DNA of 64,000 bases from Bathynomus jamesi (taxonomy: Eukaryota > Arthropoda > Malacostraca > Isopoda > Cirolanidae): the NCBI GenBank assembly GCA_023014485.1, contig JAJOZX010005611.1, forward strand, positions 67,001 to 131,000. Reading direction: 5' to 3'. Below are positions 41,168 to 52,639 of the stretch, one piece after another. Position numbers and translations under genes: made by a program. The notes under the pieces were generated by a model. It worked only from the letters and a program-made list of their open reading frames with translations, made no database searches and had not been told where the DNA came from. How positions within the stretch are numbered: position 1 is the stretch's first letter; the number at the start of each line of letters is the position of its first letter.

Positions 41168-42588
41168 CAGGGTGTACATAAAGTCAGGATCTATTTTTGT
41201 GAAGCACTTGGAAATTATATGGAATTCAATCATAAAATGATAGTGGTAACATTTATTAAATAATTAAGAGTAGGATTCGACGTGACGCCCATCAGTATCC
41301 CTGCACAGCCCAAATCGTTCCGCAGCATTTCTAAACACATTCTGGAACATTTGTGGGGTTATGTTATCTGCAGCAGTTCGTATACGTGTACGTAAGTTTT
41401 CAAGACTCGTAATCTTCGTCTGATAGACGTGCGATTTGATAAAGCCCATGCAAAGAAATCTAAAGGGGTTAAATCTGGTGATCTCGCTGGCCAAGGTCTG
41501 TTGCTTCCTCGTCCGATCCAGCGATTTGGAAAACGTCCATTTAGATCAGTGCTCTTCAACCTGGGCGGTACCGCCCACTAGTGGCTCAAGGATCTCCTTA
41601 ATCTAAAGGTAATTGCAATTAATTTTATTGTTTTATGCAGGGTATATAACTTTTAGTTTGAGTTTTTGCATTTTTAATTTTGGTGGGCGATACAGAGATT
41701 CAAAAACAAAAGTGGGCGGTAAGCATAAAAAGGTTGAAGAACACTGATTTAGATAATCCTGAACAATTTTGGCATAGTGACAAGGAGCACCATCATGTTG
41801 ATAGACGACGGTACTAACAATCCTATCCCCAATCAGCTGAGGTTCAAGGAATTGCTGCAACATGTCAAGATAAATAAGCCCCGTAACTGTAGCTTCAGCA
41901 AAGAAAAAAGGACCATAAACCTTAGATTTTGTTAAACCCATCCAGACATTAACTTTAGGTGAGTCTCTTTCCCAATTTTGGACGAAATCATTCGGTCTTT
42001 CATCTGCCCAAATTCGACAGTTATGGCGATTTACTTTTCCACACGTATGGAAAGTGGCTTCATCACTAAAGAGAATGTTGTCCATTAAATTATCACTCCA
42101 GATTTGTTCTACGAGATCAGCACACACAGCACTTCGTCGAGGGAAATCTTCCTCATGTAAATCATGTAAAACCTGCAAATGATAGCTTTTCTTCTGCAAA
42201 TTAACTTTCAGAATTTTGTGCACAGATGACGTCGGGAGGCCGAGTCTGTGTGATGCAGCACGAACGGACGTACGTGGCTCCTCAGTGATAATTCCGCGTA
42301 CTGCATTCACGGTAAGATCTGACATACACGGTCGTCCTGATCTTGCTTCATCATTTACAGATCCCGTTCGTTTAAATTTGTTCACCAATTTTCGTATTGT
42401 CTTGTCTATTGGCCCCGGCTTATGAAATCTTCTAAACTTCTCTCTGATGTCATTGTATTTCTTTCCCTCGATTCGCCAAATTACTATTGCCACACGCTCT
42501 TCTGTATTCATTCTAAGGGCTTCTGAAAAGAAAAATAGAAAAAAATAATTATTTCACAAAAATAGATCCTGACTTTATGTACACCCTG
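41168..42588 (-). mobile_element. DD41D (rosa-like) mariner, split by a MITE
   Basis: TA-flanked; ends CAGGGTGTACATAAAGTCAGG and perfect inverse. Transposase on the minus strand from ATG complementary to 42509-42511. Helix-turn-helix segments are DIREKFRRFHKP and TSVRAASHRLGLPTSSVHKIL. The first Asp lies in ILFSDEATFHT and the second in YQHDGAPCHYAK. After removal of the 200-bp insert the frame continues to WPARSPDLTPLDFFAW, with 41 residues between the last two Asp. A few frame errors appear after the insert. Apart from the insert this copy is the best preserved of its family here. Confidence 0.9.
41547..41746. mobile_element. hAT-type MITE, 200 bp
   Basis: 16-bp inverted ends CAGTGCTCTTCAACCT / AGGTTGAAGAACACTG (one mismatch). 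Flanked by the 8-bp duplication ATTTAGAT (41539-41546 and 41747-41754). Non-coding, with GGGCGGTACCGCCC near the left end and GGTGGGCGAT near the right. It interrupts the mariner transposase frame. Confidence 0.9.
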
Positions 42589-42621
42589 TATAGTCTTGAA
42601 CTCCTTATTTACTTCAGTGTT

Positions 42622-42690
42622 CCTGAGGATGTCATTAGACGAAAGCGCTTGAGCACCACTCTGTGTTTCCTTTCCTTCGTGGTTTTATTC
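42622..42690 (+). repeat. Penelope-like 3' tail fragment with hammerhead-like core
   Basis: CCTGAGGATGTCATTAGACG AAAGCGC, nearly identical to 6968-7037; followed by a variant ending in TTCGTGAAATAATTTTC and a TA run at 42737-42797. Confidence 0.5.
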
Positions 42691-42753
42691 ATCATAAATA
42701 TTTTTCACGTGTTCCTTTCGTGAAATAATTTTCATATATATATATATATATTA

Positions 42754-42801
<48 letters not shown>

Positions 42802-43873
42802 TCATCCCATAAGTAATGTCGTTTTTTTACGATATATTAAGTTTAAACTAGTCCTACTCGGTTTAAGCATAAATTTTCCGAAGGTTATATCCAAGAGGAG
42901 ATCTCTCGTGTTTCGCTACATACTTTACAGACCTTGACCAGTGAAGATGTGTGTTTTGCTTTATGCGAACCCCTCATAAACATGGCGGTATCAGAAGAGT
43001 ATATCAGGCATATAATGCTTTACGAGTTCAAGAAAGGGAATAGTGCTACTGAAGCAACGCGAAACATTCAGGAAGTTTATGGCAACGATATTCTGCATGT
43101 GAGGAAATGTCAAAGATGGTTTCAAAAGTTTAGGAATGGTGACTGCTGTTTGACAGATGCAGCAAGCTCTGGACGCCCTGCTGAGTTTGATGATGACCTG
43201 CTGTTAGCCGCACTTGAAGAAGACTGTTCAACAACTGTCGAAGAATTGGCCAAGAAACTCACTTCATCCCCGTCCACTATCCATTGACATTTGCAACAAC
43301 TCGGGAAAGTGCCTAAGTTAGGAAAATGGGTGTCACATGAATTGTCGGTCGACAATCTGAGGGTGCGGGTAAACATTAGCACAGCTCTTCATTCCCGTGA
43401 ACTCCAAGATCCGTTTTTGCACCGTTTAGTGACTAGTGAAGAAAAGTGGATACTGTACCAGAATGTTAAGCGCCGTCGACAGTGGGTTTGTGCCGGAGAA
43501 CCAGCGACACCACAGCCAAAACCAAATCTTCACCCTCGGAAAGTGTTGCTTAGTGTTTGGTGGGATAAAGGTGGTGTAATACACTTTGAAACCTTACCAC
43601 ACAACCAAACAATCACCGCTCAAGTCTACTGCCAACAACCGGATCGATTGAACACTGCACTAAAAGAAAAGAGACCTTTGGTTAATCGGAAAGGAATCGT
43701 GTTCCACCACGACAACATACCGTTCGGATCACTTCTGCAAAAATTGAGGAGCTTGGGTGGGAAAAACTTCCACATCCTCCATATTCTCCAGACCTTGCGC
43801 CTTCAGATTATTATCTCTTCAGGAGTCTGCAAAACTATCTTGACGAGAAACAGTATACTTCTTTAGATGACCT

Positions 43874-44334
43874 TGTTGGTTTACGTCGTCGTCGTCGGCC
43901 TAGGCAAGCTACGGCTTGGGACCGTAGCGCATCTATCCGGTATAGGTTAACCTGGATGATGTAGCCATAAGCACTGCCGCTGGTTAAGTGCCAACCAGTG
44001 ATTATCTCACTAGCCGTATTGAGTCCGTTAGGCGAAACTGCGACAGTACCAAAGGTGGAAAATATAACCCTTGGATTTCTATTATTTATTTGCAAAATGG
44101 ACATGGTATTAGATTAAAATAATTATTTGAATATAAATAATTAACTGACAATTGTGATATATAATTAATTATGTTTACATACAATAAAATAATAGTATAC
44201 ATAAAATTAGTATTAATGTGGTTCACAATTGAATTATGATGGGTAACTAATTTAAAATGAATTTATAGCTACTCCGAAATTCAAGACGGTAAAATTAACA
44301 TTTATCTTGAAACTAAAATAAGAGTATTCACTAC
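43874..44334 (-). repeat. 3' LTR of CsRn1-type gypsy
   Basis: 461 bp, TGTTGG…TACA, nearly identical to the other LTR at 48434-48897 (the clearest difference is a two-base indel in an ATAATA tract). Target duplication ACCT at 43870-43873 and 48898-48901. High LTR identity points to a recent insertion. Confidence 0.95.
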
Positions 44335-44357
44335 ACACTCCCCACCAGAGAGGAAGT

Positions 44358-47066
44358 TCAAAGAGTTCCGAACGACACAGATTTCCCCGGGACCTTTTTG
44401 GTAGCTACATGTACCTCACTTAAGGTTGATTCCAAAAACGCAGGCTTAAGACGATCGATAGAAACCTTGTCGACCTTGGAACCGCGCTGGATGAGAAATG
44501 ATTTGCGCGTACGTCGGAGAACTTCATAGGGTCCGTCATATGGACATTGGAGAGGCCGTTTTGGGACAGGTACACGAACGAAAACGTGGGTGCAAGACTG
44601 GAGGGCTGGGGAAACAAAGATGTTCTGTTGGCTAGTCAATCGAGGGGGAACAGGCTGAAGGGACTGCATGTGAGAGGAAAGTGTTTGAGCGAATTCCGTA
44701 GGATCGCATGACTTATCCCCTGCAGTGAAGTAGCCACCTGGTAGCCGCAGTGTTGTTCCATAGACTAGTTCAGCCGCTGTAGTCTTCAGATCACTCTTAA
44801 ATGCAGAGCGAATACCAAGCAAAACGAGTGGAAGCTTATCCATCCAATGGGAGTCTTCGTGACACATAAGGGATGACTTCAGCTGGCGATGGAAGCGTTC
44901 GACGAGGCCGTTAGCTTGCGGATGATACGCACAGGTATGCGCATGTACTGTACCCAACAAGCTGGTAAACTTCTTCCAAAGCGAAGACTCAAATTGGCGA
45001 CCTTGGTCAGTGATGACTTTTGTCGGCAATCCAAATCTTGATACCCATCCATGAAGAAAGGCTCTTGCAACAGTGTCCGCTTGGATATCAGGAAGTGGGA
45101 TGGCTTCAGGCCATCTGGAAAAGCGGTCGAGACAGGTGAGCAGATAACGTTGGCCTTGAATCACTGGAAGAGGGCCAACAATGTCTACATGAATTACCTC
45201 AAATCGCTGGGATGGGGGCGGAAATGCGTCAAAGGGGGACCTGGTGTGCCTTTGGACTTTGGCACGCTGGCAGGCAAGGCACGTTTTGGTCCAATGTTTG
45301 ACATCCTTCCGCATCGAGGGCCAAACAAAGCGAGAGGTAACCAGGTGTTGCGAAGCACGGATACCAGGATGGGAGGGCTTATGAAGATCCGTGAAGACTG
45401 CTTGTCTGTGACATGGAGGGACATAAGGGCGAATAGCAGCTGTTGATACGTCGCAATAGAGGGGCACAGACAATCCTGGCATACTCATTTTCTTGAGGGA
45501 AAGTGAGTGAGTGGAGTCTTCTCTGAGCAGTTCTTGTAGTTCCGTATCCTTATCTTGATCCTGTGCAATAGCATTCCACAGTGTAGAGCTGAGGGTAACA
45601 GAAGTAATCTCTATTCTTGAAAGTGCATCCGCTGGAGTGTTCAAGACACCTTTGATGTGGCGGATATCTGTGGTAAATTGCGAGATATAATCGAGTTGCC
45701 TGATGACTCTGGGAGAGTGGTTACAGCTGTTTTTATTGAAGACAGTGACCAAAGGTTTGTGGTCGGTAAAAACACAAAACTCTCGGCCTTCAAGGAAATG
45801 TTGAAAATGCTTCACGTTTAAGTAAATAGCAAGAAGTTCACGTCCGAAAGCACTATAACGCGTTTGGGCTGGCTGCAGCTTTTTCGAGTAAAACGCGATG
45901 GGTGCTTGTTGACCGTTAATGGTTTGTTCCAACACTCCACCGATCGCAACATCTGATGCATCGACCGTCAGAGTTAGGGGGGCATCACTGATAGGAAATG
46001 ACAGAGACAATGCACTATTGATAGCATTTTTGGCATTGTCGAACGCCTGTAAACTATCGCTACACCATACCAATTTCGTTACCTTGCGTTTGTGTGTGAT
46101 CATAGCGTGTAGAGGAGCAAGAACACTGGCACAGTTTTTAATGAACTTGTGGTAATAATTTACCAAACCTAGAAACCGACGTAACTCACGCTGATTATTT
46201 GGCATAGGGTAATTTTTTATCACTTCACACTTGTCCTGAAGGGGGGTAATTCCGTGCTGCGAAATCGTGTGACCAAGAAATTCCAAGGTTGGCTGTGCAA
46301 ACACACACTTAGATGCATTAATAGTAACACCGTATTGTTCTAAGCGTTGAAAGAGGAGTGAAAGATGTTCCTTATGTTCCTCTTCCGTTGAGCTGGCCAC
46401 AAGCAAATCATCGATGTAGGCATAAACAAAGTCTAAGCCTCTGGTGACCTCATCTATAAACCTCTGAAAGGTTTGCGCAGCATTCCGTAGCCCGAACGGC
46501 ATCTTCACAAATTCGAATAACCCAAATGGTGTACAAACTGCAGTCTTGGGAATATCCGAAGGCTCTACGGGAATGTGGTGGAAAGCCTTAACGAGATCTA
46601 TTTTACTGAAGATAGATTTGCCGTGGAGAAGAGAAGTAAAGTCTTGGACATTTGGTACCGGATATCGGTCCGGGATGGTTGTCGAATTTAAAAACCGGTA
46701 ATCCCCACATGGTCTCCAGTCTCCTGACTTCTTCTGGACCAGGTGTAGGGGAGAGGACCAACTGCTTTTGGAAGGTCTTATTATCCCAAGATCTATCATA
46801 AGCTGGAATTCCGATTTGGCAGCTTTCAGTTTGTCCGGGGCAAGACGTCTGGGTTTTGCAAACACAGGGGGACCTTTTGTTGTAATGTGATGGGTAATGG
46901 TGTGCTTAATGGTATCACCCATCTGCATCGGTTGAAGAATTCCTGGATATCGCTGGAAAAGGCACTGGTACATGGAATTAGGGGAACGAGGGAAAGTGCA
47001 GAGTTCGAGGCGTCCGGAAGGGCAACCTGTTTGGCAAGAACAGAAAGCAGTGTGGCCTGGTCGCAT
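44358..47066 (-). CDS. pol: Gypsy pol: reverse transcriptase, RNase H, integrase
   Basis: 902 codons open. [59 protein letters not shown] (YIDD catalytic box), LEFLGHTIS. RNase [24 protein letters not shown]. Integrase: zinc-binding [14 protein letters not shown]…CLACQRAK, then HVDIVGPLP (Asp), [11 protein letters not shown] (Asp), [12 protein letters not shown] (Glu). All catalytic residues are present. The frame starts inside the preceding ORF, which it overlaps by about 240 bp in another phase, so a frameshift near 47.0 kb separates it from protease. Confidence 0.95.
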   Translation of the reverse strand: MRPGHTAFCSCQTGCPSGRLELCTFPRSPNSMYQCLFQRYPGILQPMQMGDTIKHTITHHITTKGPPVFAKPRRLAPDKLKAAKSEFQLMIDLGIIRPSKSSWSSPLHLVQKKSGDWRPCGDYRFLNSTTIPDRYPVPNVQDFTSLLHGKSIFSKIDLVKAFHHIPVEPSDIPKTAVCTPFGLFEFVKMPFGLRNAAQTFQRFIDEVTRGLDFVYAYIDDLLVASSTEEEHKEHLSLLFQRLEQYGVTINASKCVFAQPTLEFLGHTISQHGITPLQDKCEVIKNYPMPNNQRELRRFLGLVNYYHKFIKNCASVLAPLHAMITHKRKVTKLVWCSDSLQAFDNAKNAINSALSLSFPISDAPLTLTVDASDVAIGGVLEQTINGQQAPIAFYSKKLQPAQTRYSAFGRELLAIYLNVKHFQHFLEGREFCVFTDHKPLVTVFNKNSCNHSPRVIRQLDYISQFTTDIRHIKGVLNTPADALSRIEITSVTLSSTLWNAIAQDQDKDTELQELLREDSTHSLSLKKMSMPGLSVPLYCDVSTAAIRPYVPPCHRQAVFTDLHKPSHPGIRASQHLVTSRFVWPSMRKDVKHWTKTCLACQRAKVQRHTRSPFDAFPPPSQRFEVIHVDIVGPLPVIQGQRYLLTCLDRFSRWPEAIPLPDIQADTVARAFLHGWVSRFGLPTKVITDQGRQFESSLWKKFTSLLGTVHAHTCAYHPQANGLVERFHRQLKSSLMCHEDSHWMDKLPLVLLGIRSAFKSDLKTTAAELVYGTTLRLPGGYFTAGDKSCDPTEFAQTLSSHMQSLQPVPPRLTSQQNIFVSPALQSCTHVFVRVPVPKRPLQCPYDGPYEVLRRTRKSFLIQRGSKVDKVSIDRLKPAFLESTLSEVHVATKKVPGKSVSFGTL

Positions 47067-47452
47067 AAGCGTCGCTTGTCAAGATCCACCAGGAGTTTGA
47101 AATGCTGGAGGAAGTCAGCGCCGATTATGGGATGCTGCACTTGAGCACAGATGAAAATCCACTTGAAGGATCGGTGAAGGCCCAAGTTTAGTTCACGCGA
47201 CTGAGTACCGTACGTGGGTATGCGTGAACCGTTAGCAGCGTATAGAGGCGGAGATTCCGAGTGCGTATGACCAGATTTTTGAGGGAATACACTGACTGAC
47301 GCTCCGGTATCAACCAAGAAATTGACACCAGAGTTCCTGTCCTTTATGAATAACAGGTTGGCAGTGCGAGTACTAGACGCCATTAGGACTCGCTGCTGGG
47401 TTTTCCGACGAAAAATTGCAAGGGGAGATGCACTTCCTAGCCTTCTTTCCAA
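46826..47452 (-). CDS. Gypsy protease domain
   Basis: The frame contains [12 protein letters not shown], the aspartic protease active site, preceded by [14 protein letters not shown] and followed by [12 protein letters not shown], the second conserved motif (hydrophobic plus IGADFL). It overlaps gag by about 80 bp in a different phase, which fits programmed frameshifting. Its end overlaps pol, where a frameshift mutation or a second programmed shift must be assumed. Confidence 0.9.
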   Translation of the reverse strand: MERRLGSASPLAIFRRKTQQRVLMASSTRTANLLFIKDRNSGVNFLVDTGASVSVFPQKSGHTHSESPPLYAANGSRIPTYGTQSRELNLGLHRSFKWIFICAQVQHPIIGADFLQHFKLLVDLDKRRLCDQATLLSVLAKQVALPDASNSALSLVPLIPCTSAFSSDIQEFFNRCRWVIPLSTPLPITLQQKVPLCLQNPDVLPRTN

Positions 47453-48146
47453 ATTTGGAGTGGTAGAAGCAGATCTTCCCGGAACTCGAACGTTGCCTCT
47501 TTGTAAATCTTGACCGAGAATGGCTTCTTTGCCGTTGATTTTGTAGCAGAGAACAAACGTGGTTGAGTTGTTGACTTAACTCTTTCACTTTCAACTCCAG
47601 TTCCGATTGTGTGTTCACGTTGTTGACCGGAGCTGTGTCAATCTCCACTACTTTGTCGGCAGTTTCTGCTAGTTTATCAACTGGAGTAGCAGGATCCATA
47701 GTGGCCAAGACACGCTGAGCTGATGGAGGAAGTTTCTGCAGGAACAACTGTCTAAAGATGTCCTTATCGAAGGTTTGTGCGCGTTCGCCTAGAGCGCACT
47801 GCATAGCCCTCAGCATTTGAGTGGGCTTACGGTCTCCAAGTTCTTCTTTTGAGATTAACTGATGTAGTTTCTCACGCTCGGAGACAGTGGTGCGGCACAG
47901 GATGGCAGAGTTCAGATCGTTGTATGGGTCCTCACTCGTGGAAGTAGACACGATGACGTCACGGACTTCAGAGATGATGCTCGCTGGTAGAGAGGACAAA
48001 ACATGATCGTATTTCGTCCTGCTAGCGGTGATCCTTCCCAAGTTGAATTGTGATTCCACTTGGTGGAACCAAATAAATGGATCACCCGGCCAGAAGACGG
48101 GGAGCTTTACGCTCAAGTGGGAGATGGCACCAGCGTCGTCAGGCAT
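47373..48146 (-). CDS. gag: Gypsy gag with CHCC zinc finger
   Basis: 257 codons: LPVFWPGDPFIWFHQVESQF, the start typical of CsRn1-like Gag, then ASIISEVRDVIV, LISKEELGDRKPTQ, LFLQKLPPSAQRVLA. The C-terminal nucleocapsid has [18 protein letters not shown], i.e. C-X2-H-X9-C-X3-C, the CHCC finger known for the CsRn1 clade in place of CCHC. Assembles the virus-like particle. Start chosen at the first Met before the conserved block. Confidence 0.9.
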   Translation of the reverse strand: MPDDAGAISHLSVKLPVFWPGDPFIWFHQVESQFNLGRITASRTKYDHVLSSLPASIISEVRDVIVSTSTSEDPYNDLNSAILCRTTVSEREKLHQLISKEELGDRKPTQMLRAMQCALGERAQTFDKDIFRQLFLQKLPPSAQRVLATMDPATPVDKLAETADKVVEIDTAPVNNVNTQSELELKVKELSQQLNHVCSLLQNQRQRSHSRSRFTKRQRSSSGKICFYHSKFGKKARKCISPCNFSSENPAASPNGV

Positions 48147-48257
48147 CTTCTCCTATGCTTGCTGACGTACAAGCAAGACGACAAGTTACCAACGAAGGAG
48201 TGGAGGTTGAGACGAGCGCAGGCACAGAGCGCACGGGCAGGGGTGAGGGGCAGAGGG

Positions 48258-48416
48258 CACGAGCGACATTACAGTCTGATCCTAGTCGCTCGGGTGAAGG
48301 GGGTGATGGGCACGAACGACGTTACAGTCTGGTCCTAGTCGCTCGGGTGAAGGGGGTGATGGGCACGAACGACGTTACAGTCTAATCCTAGTCGTTCGGG
48401 TAAAAGGGGTAATCCA
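48258..48416. repeat. 53-bp tandem repeat in the gypsy leader
   Basis: Three units with ACGTTACAGTCTGGTCC and GTCGCTCGGGTGAAGGGGG. They lie between the primer-binding site and gag. Confidence 0.85.
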
Positions 48417-48419
48417 GCT

Positions 48420-48433
48420 CCGGGGTCACCAAT
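48420..48433 (-). promoter_or_regulatory. Gypsy primer-binding site, tRNA-Trp type
   Basis: The minus strand directly after the LTR reads TGGTGACCCCGGAG (after AT), matching the tRNA-Trp 3' end complement for 11 bases (TGGTGACCCCG). CsRn1-clade elements are known to use tRNA-Trp. Confidence 0.75.
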
Positions 48434-48897
48434 TGTTGGTTTACGTCGTCGTCGTCGGCCTAGGCAAGCTACGGCTTGGGACCGTAGCGCATCTATCCGG
48501 TATAGGTTAACCTGGATGATGTAGCCATAAGCACTGCCGCTGGTTAAGTGCCAACCAGTGATTATCTCACTAGCCGTATTGAGTCCGTTAGGCGAAACTG
48601 CGACAGTACCAAAGGTGGAAAATATAACCCTTGGATTTCTATTATTTATTTGCAAAATGGACATGGTATTAGATTAAAATAATTATTTGAATATAAATAA
48701 TTAACTGACAATTGTGATATATAATTAATTATGTTTACATACAATAAAATAATATAGTATACATAAAATTAGTATTAATGTGGTTCACAATTGAATTATG
48801 ATGGGTAACTAATTTAAAATGAATTTATAGCTACTCCGAAATTCAAGACGGTAAAATTAACATTTATCTTGAAACTAAAATAAGAGTATTCACTACA
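48434..48897 (-). repeat. 5' LTR of CsRn1-type gypsy
   Basis: 464 bp, TG…CA ends. Start of the element on the minus strand. Contains TATATAATTAATTATG as a possible TATA region (complement of about 48715-48735). Confidence 0.9.
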
Positions 48898-49093
48898 ACC
48901 TGCACACCAGTCTTTGTACGTTTTTTGCTTCAAAACCGCCTGAATTTTATAAACATGGCATTGAAAAGCTTGTAGAACGTTGGCAGAGTGTAATTGATTC
49001 CGATGGAAAATATGTACTAGATTAAAAAGTTTCAGTTGTTTTTTTTTTTGTCCTTCAAGTTCCGATCTAAAAAAAGACATTACTTATGGGATG

Positions 49094-49134
<41 letters not shown>

Positions 49135-49135
<1 letters not shown>

Positions 49136-50165
49136 CAAAGAAATCACAAAGCAACACGTGATCTTTTTAATAAGCAAAGAACCACAGTGGAAAGGAAAAG
49201 GAAACACGAAGTTCGAGCGCTTTCGTGATATATTCACATCTTTAGGGACAAGAGAGAAATAGACAGAATTTACAAAATAAATGAGTTAAATACGCAAGCG
49301 TAAAAATTCCCCAATAGGCAACTCAATCTAAAAACAATAAAAAACTTCCCCAATAGATAACTTAATCTAAAGGCTACTAAATTATCGAATACACAAAAAC
49401 TATATAAAAGAAATTATACAATTAACATGTACCCATAAAATGATAACAGTTATTAGAAATAGTATTTAATTAAAACACGCAATTAAGTGGCAAGAATGCA
49501 GTAGTCTAAGGAAACAAAGGACATGGCGCAATCATCAGCACGTGTTATTTCCAAAATATTCAGTTACCTATTGGAGAAGCGAAAAATCCCTCAGTAGGCA
49601 ACTCAATCTAAAAACAATCTAAAACTTCCCCAATAAAGTCTAAAGTCTACTAAAATATCGAGTACATAAAAACTATATAAAAGAAATAATACAATTAAAA
49701 TGTACACATAAAAATTATAAAAATTATTAAAATAATATTTATTTAATTAAAACAAACAATTAAGTGGTAAGAAAGCGGTCAGAATATTCCACAACTTTTC
49801 TGACAATGTATGAATCTAATTTGTAAAGCTCAGGGCTAATATTAAGAACAAAATCAACATTATTCTTGATCACACCCGATTCAATTATATTTCTACTAAC
49901 AATAGATTTACTAAAACTTAATTTGGAGACATTTTTCCAGTCAGTGGGATGATTAGTATCTCTTCCGTGAATATAAATGGTGTTAGATTCCTGACCGGTT
50001 CTTATACTGTATTTATGCTGCTTAATACTGCACCTACACTTTTTTCCGGACCTATATATTAAAACATCTAAAAATGGGATCGATGAGTCTTTTCCTATTT
50101 CAACTGTAAAATTGATAGAGGGAGTTAAATTATTAAGCTTGGGTAAGAATTCATCGAGATTCAAA
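49135..50165 (-). mobile_element. Penelope-like element (PLE-B), minus-strand C-terminal copy
   Basis: The minus-strand frame 50164-49760 reads NLDEFLPKLNNLTPSINFTVE, IPFLDVLIYRSGKKCR and then SIKQHKYSIRTGQESN, ending LDSYIVRKVVEYSDR. The RT core and half of the GIY-YIG domain between them are missing. Downstream (lower coordinates) the non-coding 3' part with a duplicated unit CTTCCCCAATA…TAAATTATCGA is the inverse of 54650-55225. Confidence 0.8.
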
Positions 50166-50719
50166 GTTTCTGGCGAGAGGCCAGAGGCACTCCCTAATAG
50201 ACTTCTGAATGTGAGAGATCACCCTTTCGATGAGTTTCAGAGAATAGGGTTGCAGAAGCATATAGAAATTATTAAGATCTACAGATCTACAGAAGCTAAG
50301 GCTAACAAAGGCCCTAAGATCCACTCTAAGGTTAGCCCGAGAGAAAGGAAAGAGTAGGGGATTAAGAGAGGAGAAGAGAATAAGGGGTTAAGTAAGGAGG
50401 AACACCTATCACTCGTGGGTTAACATTCATTCAGAAAAAGAGAAAAAAGACTCACCATCATCATCCGCCGGCCACTGCCGACAAGTCAGAAAAATAGTCG
50501 GAGAGAATAGGAGAGGGGTGAAAGATGAAAAGAAGTAAAATAAGAACGCTTACAAACCATGCAAACACAGTCCTAACTCACTGTCATACCATGCAAACTA
50601 AAAACATCCAAGAAAAGAGAGTTACAGACATGCAAAGTAAGGAGATAAGAAGAAAAAAAAAGTAGGTAAAGTTAAACAAAAAGTGGGTTAGTTTACGCTA
50701 CGAGCTACATCTACGTTCG
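50166..50719. other. Purine-rich stretch, no gene seen
   Basis: AG-rich sequence with a few direct repeats (AGATCTACAGATCTACAG). It lies between the PLE-B copy and the 3' end of the LINE. No recognisable protein. Confidence 0.4.
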
Positions 50720-52600
50720 TGTTAGTTTAATTTTTTTTTTTTAATAATTTTATTGCTGGCATCACACGCTGGCATGTCACAAGCTGGCATTAATCGTCAA
50801 TAGACTCATCCTCGACCACCACTCCCAGAGCTCCTGTTGCTAATTTTTATTTTTTTTATTTTAAACAACGTTAATATTTTTAAAATGTCTATCTAGACGG
50901 TTCTTAAACACATTAACGCTGGTAGAGTGAACGACTGACGCGGGAAGATTATTTCATTTATCAATTACTTTAAACGTAAAGAAGTTTTTAGCGATATTAG
51001 TAATGAAACGTCTGCCACGCAACTTAAATCCGTTATTACGAGTATTACTATTATCGAAAGTGAACAATTTGTCAAAATTTACGTTATCGATGTTATTAAC
51101 GATTTTGAAAACTTCAATAAGCTCCCCCCTTAATCTCCTAGTTTCGAGTGAATACAGGTCTAACTCTTTAATCCTATCTTCATAAGGCTTGTTGCGCAAT
51201 GACGGAATTAGTTTCGTGGCACGACGCTGAACCCTTTCTAACCTATCAATATCCTCGCGCAAATACGGGCACCAAAACTGAACGGCATATTCTAAATGAG
51301 ACCTGACTAGGGACTTGTAAAGGGGCAATATAATATCCTTCGATTTAAATTCGAAATTACGCGCTATGAAGCCTAACATCCTATTAGCTTTTGCGCAAGA
51401 CTACAGGCACTGGTTCCTAACCTTTAAATCCTTAGATACGCGTACGCCTAAATCTACTTCCTCGTCAACGCTCGCTAACTCCCTATCATCCATCGTGTAC
51501 CTATAATTATTGTTACGAGAACCTACATACAAAACTTTACATTTGTCTACGTTAAATTGCATCTGCCACTTATCCGTCCACTCCATAATCCTATTTACAT
51601 CGTCTTGGAGCCTTTTTCTATCGTCCTCGATAACAAGCTTACCGCCTATTTTAGTATCGTCCGCGAATTTTGACACATTACTAGTCAATCCTACATCTAT
51701 GTCGTTAATGTAAATTACGAATAGCAATGGGCCTAACACTGAACCCTGTGGGACACCGCTACCTACATCCAACCACCTGGATTCACTACCATTAACTACG
51801 ACCCTCTGCCTCCTAGCACGAAGCCATTCTTCTAACCAGTTAGCTACCTGACCGCGTATACCGTGCGCTTTGACCTTCGCTATTAGTCTCCTCTGCGGAA
51901 CTCTATCGAACGCCTTTTTAAAATCTAAATAAATAACGTCAGCCGCTCTATGCCTATCGTATTCGCGCACTATTTCGTTATAAAATTCTAACAAATTAGT
52001 TAAACAAGACCTATGGCGTCGAAACCCATGCTGACTACTATTAATCAAATCTCTACTTTCTAAGTGATCGATGATACGATCCCTAACTACGGATTCCAAA
52101 AGTTTACCGACAATTGACGTTAAGCTAATGGACCTATAATTGCCAGCTACTGCGCGGTCGCCTTTTTTAAAAATAGGCGTGACGTTAGCTAATTTGAAGT
52201 CTTCAGGAATAATCCCCGTTTCGAGTGACTGATTAAAAATCTTCGTTAAGGGGCCTACGATAACGTCTTTCAAATCTTTCAAATGTCTGGGATAAAAAGC
52301 GTCAGGGCCTGGAGCCTTGCTAACTTTTAGCCTATCGATATAATGCGCAATCTCACCCTCGTAAACAGTTATTTCATCCAAAATAGTCTCGCTACTAAAT
52401 GGAACGATATCGTCCACGTCGAGGACATTATTTACGTCTTCTACGGTAAAAACTGTCGCAAAAAAGTTATTGAAAATACCCACCATCGCCTGAGCATCAG
52501 AAGCCAAAGCGCCATTAACATCCACTAGAGGGCCTATGTTATCTTTTATTGGCTTACGATTATTGACGTCGAGAAGATATAGTTTTGACATGGCAATTCT
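50720..52600 (-). mobile_element. CR1/L2-type LINE, nearly intact RT gene
   Basis: Minus strand, ORF 52591-51401 plus 51379-50954 joined by a single TAG codon in the same frame. RT motifs: KAPGPDAFYPRHLK, FKKGDRAVAGNYRSIS, SQHGFRRHRSCLTNLL, IYLDFKKAFDRVP, SGVPQGSVLGPLLF, KFADDTKI (catalytic FADD), LGVRVSKDL. The C-terminal part has LVRSHLEYAVQFW and RVQRRATKLIP. Endonuclease missing, so 5' truncated at about 52600. The 3' end is near a poly-T (plus strand 50727-50743), i.e. its poly-A. Confidence 0.9.
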
Positions 52601-52639
52601 ACCTGAATGGAAACAGTGCTTACTGGACTATTGTTACAA

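Larger units (their letters stand above)
42798..49097 (+). mobile_element. Mariner (DD34D) split by a gypsy retrotransposon
   Basis: Left end GATCATCCCATAAGTAATGTC, right end the inverse near 49076-49097, both in TA runs. Transposase from ATG 42982: LYEFKKGNSATEATRNIQEVYG, TVEELAKKLTSSPSTIH then TGA at 43285, KLGKWVSHELS, LVTSEEKWILY (first Asp replaced by Glu), VFHHDNIPFGS (second Asp). PDLAPSDYYLF-like codons are in another frame. The frame is cut by the gypsy at 43873 and resumes at 48902 with FYKHGIEKLVERW…SDGKY, the normal mariner end. Independently damaged. Confidence 0.85.

Noticed and set aside
43835..44104. Short protein frame repeated at 43835-44104 and 48335-48664
   Set aside because: Lies within the two LTRs, so duplication is explained by LTR identity; no evidence for a protein.
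45051..45446. 131-codon plus-strand frame
   Set aside because: Antisense of gypsy integrase; no independent motif.
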